From positions 1 through 64,000 of the forward strand of contig NZ_CALCDX010000152.1 of the NCBI RefSeq assembly GCF_937900395.1: a DNA stretch of 64,000 nucleotides, in the 5' to 3' direction. A program made the translations under genes and the position numbers. Positions 25,030-32,771 of this stretch are shown here, one piece after another. The notes beneath the pieces are model-generated. The model ran no database searches. It was not told the origin of the DNA and was given only the letters and a program-made list of their open reading frames with translations. Numbering within the stretch: the first letter of the stretch is position 1; every line of letters starts with the position of its first letter. This DNA comes from an uncultured Caulobacter sp. Its GTDB lineage: Bacteria; Pseudomonadota; Alphaproteobacteria; Caulobacterales; Caulobacteraceae.

Positions 25030-25757
25030 CAGTCCGCCGCCGCGCGCAGCAGCCCCACGAGCCGAGCCCGGGTCTCGCCGTCGGCGATGCCGTCGAAGCG
25101 GCTCTGCAGCCAATGGCGCTGGAAGGCGGCGACCACGGTCGTGGTCCACTCGTCGTACTTGCCGGTCGGGGCGCAGTCGAAGCCAAGGCGCGTCAGCCCG
25201 GCTTGCAGCGCGAAGACGCCGGTCCCCTCCTCGCCCTGGCCCAGCGGCGCGCCGGGCGACGGGGGCGGCTCGATCCACAGGCCGTGGCCGCTTTCGGCGA
25301 GGCGCTTCCACGGGAAGAGCTCGCCCGGATCGACCTTGCGCGCGGGGGCGACATCCGAGTGGCCGAGAATGCGGCTGTCGGGGATCATCCAGCGCGAGCG
25401 CACGTCGGCCAGCAGGTTGATCACCGCGGCGATCTGGGCTTCGGGGAACGGACGGTAGCCGAACTCGTGGCCGGGATTGACGATCTCGATGCCGATCGAG
25501 GCCGAGTTGATGTCCTTGACGCCCTTCCAGAAGGCCGCGCCGGCGTGCCAAGCCCGGCGCTCCTCGGGCACCAGACGGAAGATCTGGCCGTCCTCCTCGA
25601 CGCAGTAGTGCGCCGAGACCTTGGCCTCGGGATCGCGCAGCCGCTCGATCGCGCCCTCGCCGCTCTCCATGCCCGTGTAGTGCAGCACCACCGTGTCGGG
25701 CACCGCCTTGCGGGCGTCGAAGTTGGGCGACGGGGCCTCGATGAAGGACAGGCTCAT
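25029..25757 (-). CDS. N-acetylmuramoyl-L-alanine amidase (AmiD/AmpD type)
   Basis: A 242-residue amidase_2 enzyme that cuts the MurNAc-L-Ala bond of peptidoglycan. Zinc ligands are H26 (VVLHYTG), H133 and D143 (GHSDVAPARKVDPG); E91 in IGIEIVN is the likely catalytic acid. Residues ~180-240 resemble a peptidoglycan-binding domain (LQAGLTRLGFDCAPTGKYDEWT), which favours AmiD over AmpD. No signal peptide or lipobox is visible, so cytosolic recycling is also possible. Overlaps the EamA gene by 4 bases. Confidence 0.92.
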   Translation of the reverse strand: MSLSFIEAPSPNFDARKAVPDTVVLHYTGMESGEGAIERLRDPEAKVSAHYCVEEDGQIFRLVPEERRAWHAGAAFWKGVKDINSASIGIEIVNPGHEFGYRPFPEAQIAAVINLLADVRSRWMIPDSRILGHSDVAPARKVDPGELFPWKRLAESGHGLWIEPPPSPGAPLGQGEEGTGVFALQAGLTRLGFDCAPTGKYDEWTTTVVAAFQRHWLQSRFDGIADGETRARLVGLLRAAAD

Positions 25758-26647
25758 TGGACGCGGTTCCGGATCGACATCAGCAGCGGCATGACCTGAT
25801 TCCGCCGAAGCGCGATGATCAGAACGCCGAGCAGCGCCAGGGCCGCCCCGACCCCCATCCGCAGATCGAAGTGGTCGTGGGTGACCACCACGCCCATGCC
25901 GATCGTGAAGAGCGGCGTCATCAGGGTCAGCGGCGCGATCAGATTGGCCTCATAGCGCTGGATCAGCCCGTAATAGGCCGTATGGGCCAGGACCGAAACC
26001 ACCAGGGCCGAAAACACCACCGCCGCGATGAACGGCCAACCCGCCTGCAGGCCCGCCGCCACTTGGCCGGGCTCCATGACCGCGCTCATCAGCCCCAGCG
26101 GCCAAAGGGAGGAAAAGCCTACCCAGGCCTGGAACTGCAGCGGTTTGACGCCCTCGATCTGCTTCATCATCACCGCGCCCAGCGAGCCGGTGAAGGCCGC
26201 CGCCACGATCAGCCAGAGGCCCGGCGACAGCTCGAAGCCGTGCGGGCTCCACATCACGACCACCGCGCCCAGCAGGGTCAGGGCGATGCCGACGCCGCGT
26301 CGCCAGCGGATGCGCTCGCCCAGCATCAGCACCGACAGCACGGTCGTGAACGGCACGCCCAGTTGAATCACGACCGCCGCCGCCGAGGGCGAGGCGGTGG
26401 TCAGGCCCATGAACAGCAGGGCGAAATTGCCGCCGCCCATCAAGAGACCCACCAGCACCATCCGCCAGGTCGGCCGGGGCGCGGGCAGCAGCCAGGGCAG
26501 CGTGATGGCCGCCACCAGCGCGAAACGCACCGCCGCGTAATACAAGGGCGGCACGCCCCAGTGCGCCACGACCAGTTTCGAGACGATGTTGCTCCCGGCC
26601 CAGGCCAGGCAGATCAGGACCAAAAGGCCGAAGTCGCGCAGAGACAT
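25754..26647 (-). CDS. EamA/DMT-superfamily transporter
   Basis: A 297-residue protein with about ten hydrophobic helices in two EamA repeats (res. ~5-140 and ~150-285), ending in a short basic tail. Such proteins export metabolites such as amino acids; substrate unknown. It overlaps the amidase gene by 4 bases and probably heads a three-gene transcript with the amidase and PaiB genes. It is divergent from the flavin monooxygenase gene. Confidence 0.9.
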   Translation of the reverse strand: MSLRDFGLLVLICLAWAGSNIVSKLVVAHWGVPPLYYAAVRFALVAAITLPWLLPAPRPTWRMVLVGLLMGGGNFALLFMGLTTASPSAAAVVIQLGVPFTTVLSVLMLGERIRWRRGVGIALTLLGAVVVMWSPHGFELSPGLWLIVAAAFTGSLGAVMMKQIEGVKPLQFQAWVGFSSLWPLGLMSAVMEPGQVAAGLQAGWPFIAAVVFSALVVSVLAHTAYYGLIQRYEANLIAPLTLMTPLFTIGMGVVVTHDHFDLRMGVGAALALLGVLIIALRRNQVMPLLMSIRNRVQ

Positions 26648-26715
26648 AGGTTACCGCTTAAGCCCCCGCTCCTTCCGTACGCAATCAAAACCCGCGTGAG
26701 GCTCACGCTGGCCCG

Positions 26716-26757
26716 CCCAGGCTGAGGCGCCCAAGCTGAGACGCCCAAGCTAAGACG
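26716..26757. repeat. 14-bp tandem repeat, three copies
   Basis: CCCAGGCTGAGGCG, CCCAAGCTGAGACG and CCCAAGCTAAGACG follow each other without gaps, with a partial fourth copy (CTAAGGCG). They lie in the divergent promoter region between the EamA and flavin monooxygenase genes. Confidence 0.75.
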
Positions 26758-26766
26758 CTAAGGCGG

Positions 26767-26794
26767 TTGACGTTCGGTCAAAACGGTCGTTTTG
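26767..26794. promoter_or_regulatory. Two overlapping palindromes, candidate operator of the monooxygenase gene
   Basis: TTGAC-GTTCG-GTCAA (26767-26781) and CAAAACG-GT-CGTTTTG (26779-26794) are both perfect inverted repeats and share three bases, about 70-97 bases before the monooxygenase start. The pattern fits binding of a dimeric TetR- or GntR-type repressor. No such regulator is adjacent. Confidence 0.5.
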
Positions 26795-26863
26795 TTCCTG
26801 AACAATGTTCACCTATCGCCACGTCGGATCAACCGCCGGGCGTTGAGCCGGGGCGGAAATCTG

Positions 26864-28348
26864 ATGGAACACGTTGACGTGCTGATTGTCGGCGCCGGCC
26901 TCTCTGGGATCGGCGCGGCCTATCACCTTCGCAAGCACTGCCCCGGCAAGCGCTACGCGATCCTGGAAGGCCGCGAGGCGATCGGCGGCACCTGGGACCT
27001 GTTCCGCTATCCCGGCATCCGCTCCGACAGCGACATGTACACGCTTGGCTACAGCTTCAAGCCGTGGAAGGCGGCCAAGGCGATCGCCGACGGGCCGTCG
27101 ATCCTGTCCTATGTGCGCGAGACCGCGCGCGAGCACGACGTCGACCGCCACATCCGCTTCAACCACAAGGTCAAGCGCGCCAGCTGGTCCAGCGAGACCG
27201 CGACCTGGACCGTCGAGGCCGAACGTGACGGCCAGGTCGTCAAGTTCTCCTGCGGCTTCCTCTACATGTGCTCGGGCTACTACCGCTATTCGGCGGGCTA
27301 CACGCCGGAGTTCGCGGGGACCGAGCGCTTCAAGGGCCGGATCGTCCATCCGCAGCACTGGCCCGAAGATCTCGATTACGCCGGCAAGCAGGTCGTGGTG
27401 ATCGGCAGCGGCGCGACCGCCGTCACCCTGGTGCCGGAGATGGCCAAGACCGCCGCCCATGTCGTCATGCTGCAGCGCTCGCCGACCTACGTGGTCTCGC
27501 GGCCCGCCGAGGATGGCATCGCCAACTGGCTGCGCTCCAAGCTCCCGGCGATGACGGCATACGGCATCACCCGCTGGAAGAACGTCATCCTGCAGCTGCT
27601 GTTCTTCAACCTGGCCCGCAAGAAGCCGGAAAAGACCAAGGAGCGCCTGCTGGACCTGGTCCGCGAACACCTGGGCCCGGACTACGACGTCGCGACCCAC
27701 TTCACCCCGAAGTACAATCCCTGGGACCAGCGGCTGTGCTTGGTGCCCGACGCCGACCTCTTCGACTCGATCAAGGCCGGCCAGAGCTCGGTCGTCACCG
27801 ACGAGATCGCGACCTTCACCGAGGACGGCCTCTTGCTGAAGTCGGGCAAGACCCTGAAGGCCGACGTCGTCGTCACCGCCACCGGCCTGCAGCTGCAGCT
27901 GCTGGGCGGCATGGAGGTCGTGGTCGACGGCAAGGTCGCCGACCTCTCCAAGGCCTTCAGCTACAAGGGCATGATGTTCAGCGACGTACCGAACCTGGCC
28001 TCGGCGTTCGGCTACACCAACGCCAGCTGGACGCTGAAGGCGGACCTGACCAGCGAATACATCTGCCGCCTGCTCAAGCACATGGACCGCACGCGCACGG
28101 ACTACTGCGTCCCGCGCGCGGACGATCCGAACATGCCGATCGCGCCCTGGCTGGACTTCTCGTCGGGCTACGTCACACGCTCGATCGGCATGTTCCCCAA
28201 GCAGGGGCCGAAAGCCCCCTGGAAGGCTCACCAGAACTACGCCCTCGACCTGATGACCCTGCGCTTTGGCAAGGTGGACGACGGGGTGATGGAATTTGGG
28301 CGGAAGACGGGGATCAAGGCCGCGCCTTTGACCGCCAATGCAGCCTAG
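26864..28348 (+). CDS. Flavin-containing monooxygenase (Baeyer-Villiger-like)
   Basis: A 494-residue FAD/NADPH oxygenase. It has the FAD motif GAGLSGIGAAYHL, GGTWDLFRYPGIRSDSDMYTL, the fingerprint FKGRIVHPQHWPED (FxGxxxHxxxWP) typical of type I Baeyer-Villiger and flavin monooxygenases, and the NADPH motif GSGATAVTLVPEM. Substrate unknown. ATG 26864 is chosen because the FAD strand begins there (MEHVDVLIVGAG); an in-frame ATG 24 codons upstream would overlap the operator-like sequence. Confidence 0.93.
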   Translation: MEHVDVLIVGAGLSGIGAAYHLRKHCPGKRYAILEGREAIGGTWDLFRYPGIRSDSDMYTLGYSFKPWKAAKAIADGPSILSYVRETAREHDVDRHIRFNHKVKRASWSSETATWTVEAERDGQVVKFSCGFLYMCSGYYRYSAGYTPEFAGTERFKGRIVHPQHWPEDLDYAGKQVVVIGSGATAVTLVPEMAKTAAHVVMLQRSPTYVVSRPAEDGIANWLRSKLPAMTAYGITRWKNVILQLLFFNLARKKPEKTKERLLDLVREHLGPDYDVATHFTPKYNPWDQRLCLVPDADLFDSIKAGQSSVVTDEIATFTEDGLLLKSGKTLKADVVVTATGLQLQLLGGMEVVVDGKVADLSKAFSYKGMMFSDVPNLASAFGYTNASWTLKADLTSEYICRLLKHMDRTRTDYCVPRADDPNMPIAPWLDFSSGYVTRSIGMFPKQGPKAPWKAHQNYALDLMTLRFGKVDDGVMEFGRKTGIKAAPLTANAA

Positions 28349-28362
28349 CCAGCCGGTCCATT

Positions 28363-28476
28363 CAGCCTCCCTAGGCCTTGTGCCTAGGGCCCAGCGTTCC
28401 GCTTGCGTCGCGCGGAAGGATCGTCGCCGAACCTAGCGGCGCCATGGGTCCTCGCCACGAGGGCGAGGAAGGCGGG
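28363..28476. repeat. Palindromic intergenic repeat, GGCCTTGTGCC family (copy 1, degraded)
   Basis: CAGCCTCCCTAGGCCTTGTGCCTAGGG on the left and ATGGGTCCTCGCCACGAGGGCGAGGAAGGCGGG on the right are diverged inverted copies of the arms of the element at 61684-61821. It lies between the monooxygenase and MpaB-type genes. Confidence 0.7.
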
Positions 28477-28563
28477 GTTCCAAGGGCCTCTCGCCCTATC
28501 GCTTCTGACAGTTTGCTTGCGAAGACGCGAACGCCGACCTTTCTTCGGGAGTGGAGAAAGATC

Positions 28564-29481
28564 ATGAACACCCCATCCTCGTACCTGGGCTGGAAGATCG
28601 ACTACGCCAATCCGAAGGGCGCGCCCGCCTATCTCGAGCCCGGCTCGATGCACTGGCGCGTCTACAAGAACCCGATCGCCCTGGCGGTCGGCGGGGTGGC
28701 CGCCGTGCTGCTGGAGTTCGCCGACGCGCGGATCCGTTCGGGCGTCTGGGACCACTCGAGCTACAAGGCCGATCCGATCGGACGCTCAAAGCGGACCGGC
28801 ATCGCGGCCATGGTCGGGGTCTATGGCCCGCAGGCCGCCGCCCGCCGGGTCATCCAGGGCGTGACCAACATGCACGCGCGGGTGTCGGGCGACACCCCCA
28901 AGGGCGAGGCCTATCGGGCGCTGGACCCCGAGCTGCTGGACTGGGTCAGCGCCACGGCCGCCTATGGCTTTCTCAACGCCTATGACCGCTTCGTCACGCC
29001 GCTGAGCGAGGCCGAGAAGACGCGGTTCTATCTCGAGGCCCACCCGATCGCCCGACTCTATGGCGTGCGCCATTCGCCAAGCTCCCAGGCCGACTTCATG
29101 GCGATGATGGACAAGCTCGCGCCGCGCTTCGAGCCGCATCCGATCGTCGAGGAGTTCTTAGGGATCATCCAGTCGGGCAAGGCCGCGCCCGGCGCGCCCA
29201 AGGTCTTGCACCGCGCCCTGGCGCGCGCGTCGGTCTCCCTGTTGCCGCCAGTGGTCCGGCGCAAGCTGGCGCTGGGCCGCGAATACGACCTTGGCCTCGC
29301 CGACGGCCTGGCGCTGAAGGCGGCCGGCAAGCTGGCCGATCGGATCGCGATCCGAAGCTCGCCCCCTTGCCAGGCCAGCGTGCGACTGGGACTGCCGTAC
29401 GACTTCCTCTATCGCGGCGAGGCCGAGCAGAAACGCCTGCTGGCGAGCTGGCAGCACGCGATGATCCCGGCCTTGGAATGA
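28564..29481 (+). CDS. Oxygenase MpaB family protein (DUF2236)
   Basis: A 305-residue protein of the DUF2236/MpaB family: starts MNTPSSYLGWKIDYANPKG, has MHWRVYKNPIALAVGG, the ARRVIQGVTNMHARVSG segment with its His, and a helical C-terminal half. Relatives include rubber oxygenase Lcp and fungal MpaB, which bind a b-type heme or cleave alkyl chains; activity here is unknown. The start has a GGAGAAAG ribosome site. It follows the monooxygenase in the same direction, separated by a repeat. Confidence 0.85.
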   Translation: MNTPSSYLGWKIDYANPKGAPAYLEPGSMHWRVYKNPIALAVGGVAAVLLEFADARIRSGVWDHSSYKADPIGRSKRTGIAAMVGVYGPQAAARRVIQGVTNMHARVSGDTPKGEAYRALDPELLDWVSATAAYGFLNAYDRFVTPLSEAEKTRFYLEAHPIARLYGVRHSPSSQADFMAMMDKLAPRFEPHPIVEEFLGIIQSGKAAPGAPKVLHRALARASVSLLPPVVRRKLALGREYDLGLADGLALKAAGKLADRIAIRSSPPCQASVRLGLPYDFLYRGEAEQKRLLASWQHAMIPALE

Positions 29482-29503
29482 GAATGCGGCGCGGCGAGAA
29501 AAC

Positions 29504-30046
29504 CTAAAGGGCCGCCGACAGCCGCAAGACGGGAATGGCGTCTTCGGCGCGAACCTCGTCAGAGACCGATTCAGCGGCGACGCCGCACACCTTTTCCAGG
29601 GCGCGCAGCTGTCCAAGCTCGGACTCGACGACAAATTCCAGGATCTGCTGTGTCGCGTCCTTCAGCGGATCAGGGATGGCCGGATCGATGAAGACAATCT
29701 CCGCCATGCCGTCGTCATAGGCGAAGACGACACAACGCCACGCGCTCGCGTCGATCTCAACGCCATTCCACGTGAAGTAGCCGAACCAATCCTTCCTGGG
29801 CTTGCCCGCCAGAAACCGCCACCCAGGCATGTTCGGCGCGTCCGCGAGGATGGCGCGCGCCCTTGCGAGCTCGTCCGCTGAGCCTATCGACAAGGCCAGG
29901 AAGCGATCCGTTTCCCCGCCGCCCATCTCCCAGCCCGATACGCCGAGCTCCTTCAGACGTTGCGCCAGCGCTTCCTGGACCTCGTCCTCGTCCAGGCGGG
30001 CGAGGTTTGCGACAAGCCAGTCCCAGAATGTTCGGATATCGCCCAC
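29504..30046 (-). CDS. Hypothetical protein
   Basis: A 180-residue soluble protein (GDIRTFWDWLVANLARLDEDE ... GWRFLAGKPRKDWFGYFTWNG ... LSAAL). The layout, with an N-terminal helical segment and an acidic central part, resembles small DUF695-type or immunity-like proteins, but I cannot assign a family. The start is GTG 30046 behind AGAGAGG. It lies 45 bases after the DUF3052 gene on the same strand. Confidence 0.7.
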   Translation of the reverse strand: MGDIRTFWDWLVANLARLDEDEVQEALAQRLKELGVSGWEMGGGETDRFLALSIGSADELARARAILADAPNMPGWRFLAGKPRKDWFGYFTWNGVEIDASAWRCVVFAYDDGMAEIVFIDPAIPDPLKDATQQILEFVVESELGQLRALEKVCGVAAESVSDEVRAEDAIPVLRLSAAL

Positions 30047-30091
30047 CGCGGAGCCTCTCTGGATTGAAGGGGCGACCTGTCCTCGCGAAGC

Positions 30092-30688
30092 CTAGCCGCC
30101 CTTGCGCTTGACGAACCGCAGCGCCGTGTGGGTCGCCGAGAAGGCGCACACCTTGGTGTCCGTGAAACCCAGCCCGCGCACGGCCTCGAGAATCTCGACG
30201 TCCTTCAGCGGCGCGCCCTTGCCCTTCTGAGCGACGACCCAGATCGCGCCTTTGTCGGCCAGGGCGCCTTTCCAGTCTTCCATGCGGTCGAGGTCGGCTA
30301 GGTCCTCGGCGGCCAGGAACAGGAGATCGATCCCCTCCTCGGCCTCGACCGGCTCCACGCGCGTCGCCAGTTCGTCGAGGAAGGCTTCGTCCTCGACGCC
30401 GTCGATCACGACGGTCATGCCCGGCTTCACCCCCAGCTTGTCGAGGCGCGAGGGCGGGTTGAGGATCGCGTGGACCCACTTGTCGGCCTGGCCCGGATCC
30501 AGGGTGAAGCGCGTACCGTCGCTGAGCACCAGGTCGTCACCTTCGGCGCGGACGTTCTTCAGGGCGTGGCCCTGGTAGATGCCGCGATAGGCGCCGCGGA
30601 AGATCAGCTTCGGCGGCTCCCACAAGAGCTTGCCCTCGCTCTCGCCGTCGGAGAGCTGACCCCAGACGCCGCTGGCTTCCTTGCCCAT
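30092..30688 (-). CDS. DUF3052 family protein
   Basis: A 198-residue protein starting MGKEASGVWGQLSDGE. The second half (RLDKLGVKPGMTVVIDGVED ... DLLFLAAEDLADL ... GAIWVVAQKGKG) matches the DUF3052 layout with its KLGVKPG strand turn; the first ~80 residues form a small beta domain. Function unknown. It starts 2 bases after the enoyl-CoA hydratase gene ends, so the two are coupled. Confidence 0.85.
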   Translation of the reverse strand: MGKEASGVWGQLSDGESEGKLLWEPPKLIFRGAYRGIYQGHALKNVRAEGDDLVLSDGTRFTLDPGQADKWVHAILNPPSRLDKLGVKPGMTVVIDGVEDEAFLDELATRVEPVEAEEGIDLLFLAAEDLADLDRMEDWKGALADKGAIWVVAQKGKGAPLKDVEILEAVRGLGFTDTKVCAFSATHTALRFVKRKGG

Positions 30689-30690
30689 GC

Positions 30691-31494
30691 TCAGGCGCCC
30701 TTGAAAACCGGGGCGCGCTTTTCGAGGATCGCCTCGACGCCTTCCATGTGGTCCTCGGTGTGGTGGGCGATCGCCTGGGCGGCGGCGCTCATCTCCATCA
30801 GGGTGTCGTAGCTGGCGGTCTGGCCGTGCTTGAGCAGGCTCTTGGCCATGCGCAGGGCGTGCGGCGGCTGCTGCGCGATCCGCTCGGCCAGGGCCAGGGC
30901 CTCGCCCATCAGGTCGGCGTGCGGCACGGCCTTGCTGACCAGGCCCCACTCGGCCGCCTTGGCCGCGTCGATGACATCGCCGGTGAACAAGAGCTCGGCC
31001 GCGCGGCTCATGCCGATCGTGCGCGGCATCAGCCAGGCGCCGCCATCGCCGGGGATCAAACCGAGCTTCAGGAAGGTGACGCCGAACTTGGCCGTATCGG
31101 CGGCGATGCGGATGTCGGTCATGCAGGCCACGTCGCAGCCCAGGCCGATCGCCGCGCCGTTCACCGCCGCGATCGACGGGACCTCGAGGCCGTAGATGGC
31201 GCGGACGATGCGGTGGATGTTCTTGCGATAGCCGTCGCGCACGGCCACCCCATTGCCGGCGAAGGCGCCCTCGCGCGCCTTCATCGCCTTGACGTCGCCG
31301 CCGGCCGAGAAGGCCTTGCCCGCGCCCGTCAGGATCACGCAACGGATGTCCTGGTCGTCGTTGATCGCCTCGCAGGCCGCCGCCACCTGGTCGCCGTCGC
31401 CCGGCGCGCCCAGGGCGTTCATCGCCTCCGGACGGTTCAGGGTGAGGATGGCGACATGGCCGCGCTTCTCGGTGAGGATCAACGGCTGGGACAT
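30691..31494 (-). CDS. Enoyl-CoA hydratase/isomerase family protein
   Basis: A 267-residue crotonase-fold enzyme. Oxyanion-hole segments are GAGKAFSAGGDVKAM and NGAAIGLGCDVACMTDIRIA; the second catalytic region reads LKLGLIPGDGGAWLMPRTIG. The pattern fits a beta-oxidation type hydratase; substrate unknown. ATG 31494 (MSQPLILTEKRGH) has AGGAGAG 9 bases upstream; the longer frame lacks such a site. Divergent from the response regulator gene. Confidence 0.93.
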   Translation of the reverse strand: MSQPLILTEKRGHVAILTLNRPEAMNALGAPGDGDQVAAACEAINDDQDIRCVILTGAGKAFSAGGDVKAMKAREGAFAGNGVAVRDGYRKNIHRIVRAIYGLEVPSIAAVNGAAIGLGCDVACMTDIRIAADTAKFGVTFLKLGLIPGDGGAWLMPRTIGMSRAAELLFTGDVIDAAKAAEWGLVSKAVPHADLMGEALALAERIAQQPPHALRMAKSLLKHGQTASYDTLMEMSAAAQAIAHHTEDHMEGVEAILEKRAPVFKGA

Positions 31495-31675
31495 GGGTGA
31501 AGGCTCTCCTGCGGTTCTTGTCTGTTTGACTTTCCATAGCGTGGTTCGCACGTCCGCGCAGCCACGCGCTGGAAGTCACTCAACCCGCGCGATATCCACG
31601 ATCACGAAAACGCGACTGGCGCGCGAGCGCGGGGCGTCATTGATATGTCTTGGGACTCGATAGAAAGCAGCGGCA

Positions 31676-32038
31676 ATGACCGTGCACGCACAGGCCCGAC
31701 ATGTATTGATCATCGAGGATGAAATCCTCGTGGCCTTTGAGGTTGAGGCTCTGCTTGCGGAGCAAGGGTTCACCAGTTTCGATATCGCCGATTGCCCCGC
31801 CGACGCCTTGGCGATGGCTGTCGCGCATCCTCCGGACTTGATCACGGCTGACTATCGCATTGTCGGCGGCACCGGGGTCGAGGCGGTCGAGGCGATCCAG
31901 AACCAGTTGGGCCATATCCCGGTCGTCTATGTCACCGGCAACGCCGACCAGCTGAAGGGCCGCTTCAAGCCCGTCGTCGACAAGCCGATCTCGCCGCGCC
32001 ATCTCGCCGAGGCCTGCGCCCGCGCTTTCGCCAACTGA
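31676..32038 (+). CDS. Single-domain response regulator
   Basis: A 120-residue stand-alone receiver domain: acidic pair E14/D15, phospho-acceptor D59 (DLITADYRI), conserved Thr in VYVTGNAD and Lys in VVDKPISP. There is no output domain, so it would act by protein contact or as a phosphate sink. No kinase is adjacent; the HWE kinase at 10205 is far away and also lacks a partner. Confidence 0.92.
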   Translation: MTVHAQARHVLIIEDEILVAFEVEALLAEQGFTSFDIADCPADALAMAVAHPPDLITADYRIVGGTGVEAVEAIQNQLGHIPVVYVTGNADQLKGRFKPVVDKPISPRHLAEACARAFAN

Positions 32039-32087
32039 TTTGCCCGCCGCGCCCGTCATCCGTAAGCTCGAGCGGGGAGGACGCGGC

Positions 32088-32699
32088 ATGGACATCACCA
32101 CGATCGAGGCGCTGGAGGCGCTGTACCAGCCCGCCCCGCTGCCGGCCGCGACCGTCAAGGTGAGCGACCACATCACCCCGCACTACGCCGCCCTGATCCA
32201 GGCCTCGCCGTTCGTCGCCCTCGCCACCGTCGGCCCTGAAGGCCTGGACTGCAGCCCGCGCGGCGACCTGCCCGGCTTCGTTCGCATCGCCGATCCCAAG
32301 ACGCTGATGCTGCCCGACCGGCGCGGCAACAACCGCCTCGACAGTCTGCGCAACATCGTCCGCGATCCCCGCGTGGCCCTGCTGTTCCTGATCCCGGGCT
32401 CGGGCACGACCTTCCGCGTCAACGGCCGCGCCAAACTTAGCGCCGACCCGGCTCTGCTGGACAGCTTCGCCGTCGACGGCAAGACGCCCCGCACGGTGAC
32501 CATCGTCACGGTCGACGAGGCCTATTTCCAATGCGCTCGCGCCATCGTGCGCTCGGGTCTCTGGAAGGCTGAAAGCCAGATCGATCCGAAGACCATCCCC
32601 TCCCCCGGCGCCATGCTGGCCGCCGTCACCGCGGGCGAGGTCGGCGGCGAGGCCTACGACCAAGGCTGGCCCGAGCGCGCCGCCAAGACGCTGTGGTGA
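32088..32699 (+). CDS. Pyridoxamine 5'-phosphate oxidase family protein
   Basis: A 203-residue FMN-binding split-barrel protein (MDITTIEALEALYQPAP ... FVALATVGPEGLDCSPRGD ... LMLPDRRGNNRLDSLRNI ... FLIPGSGTTFRVNGRA). The pattern is that of the MSMEG_1061-type PPOX subfamily. Substrate unknown. ATG 32088 follows GGGGAGGA. It lies 49 bases after the receiver gene in the same direction. Confidence 0.88.
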   Translation: MDITTIEALEALYQPAPLPAATVKVSDHITPHYAALIQASPFVALATVGPEGLDCSPRGDLPGFVRIADPKTLMLPDRRGNNRLDSLRNIVRDPRVALLFLIPGSGTTFRVNGRAKLSADPALLDSFAVDGKTPRTVTIVTVDEAYFQCARAIVRSGLWKAESQIDPKTIPSPGAMLAAVTAGEVGGEAYDQGWPERAAKTLW

Positions 32700-32718
32700 T
32701 TGTCCCGGCCAGCTGGAT

Positions 32719-32749
32719 GAGCGCCCCGCCAAGACTTGGCGAAGCGCTC
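32719..32749. terminator. Hairpin between convergent genes
   Basis: GAGCGC-CC-CGCCAA-GAC-TTGGCG-AA-GCGCTC folds into a 12-bp stem with one internal CC/AA mismatch. It lies between the PPOX gene and the convergent M16 peptidase gene. No T run follows, so any terminator role is uncertain. Confidence 0.45.
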
Positions 32750-32771
32750 GATCCGAGCCTGGATACTAAGG

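Noticed and set aside
24031..25458. Open frames across 23870-25450 on the plus strand
   Set aside because: The first part is the antisense of RNase P RNA and the rest is antisense to the PaiB and amidase genes.
28378..28563. An N-terminal extension of the MpaB-type protein
   Set aside because: These codons read through the degraded palindromic repeat; ATG 28564 has the good ribosome site.
10205..32038. The HWE kinase (10205) and single-domain receiver (31676) as a partner pair
   Set aside because: They are 20 kb apart with no shared regulatory signal visible; both being orphans is not enough to pair them.
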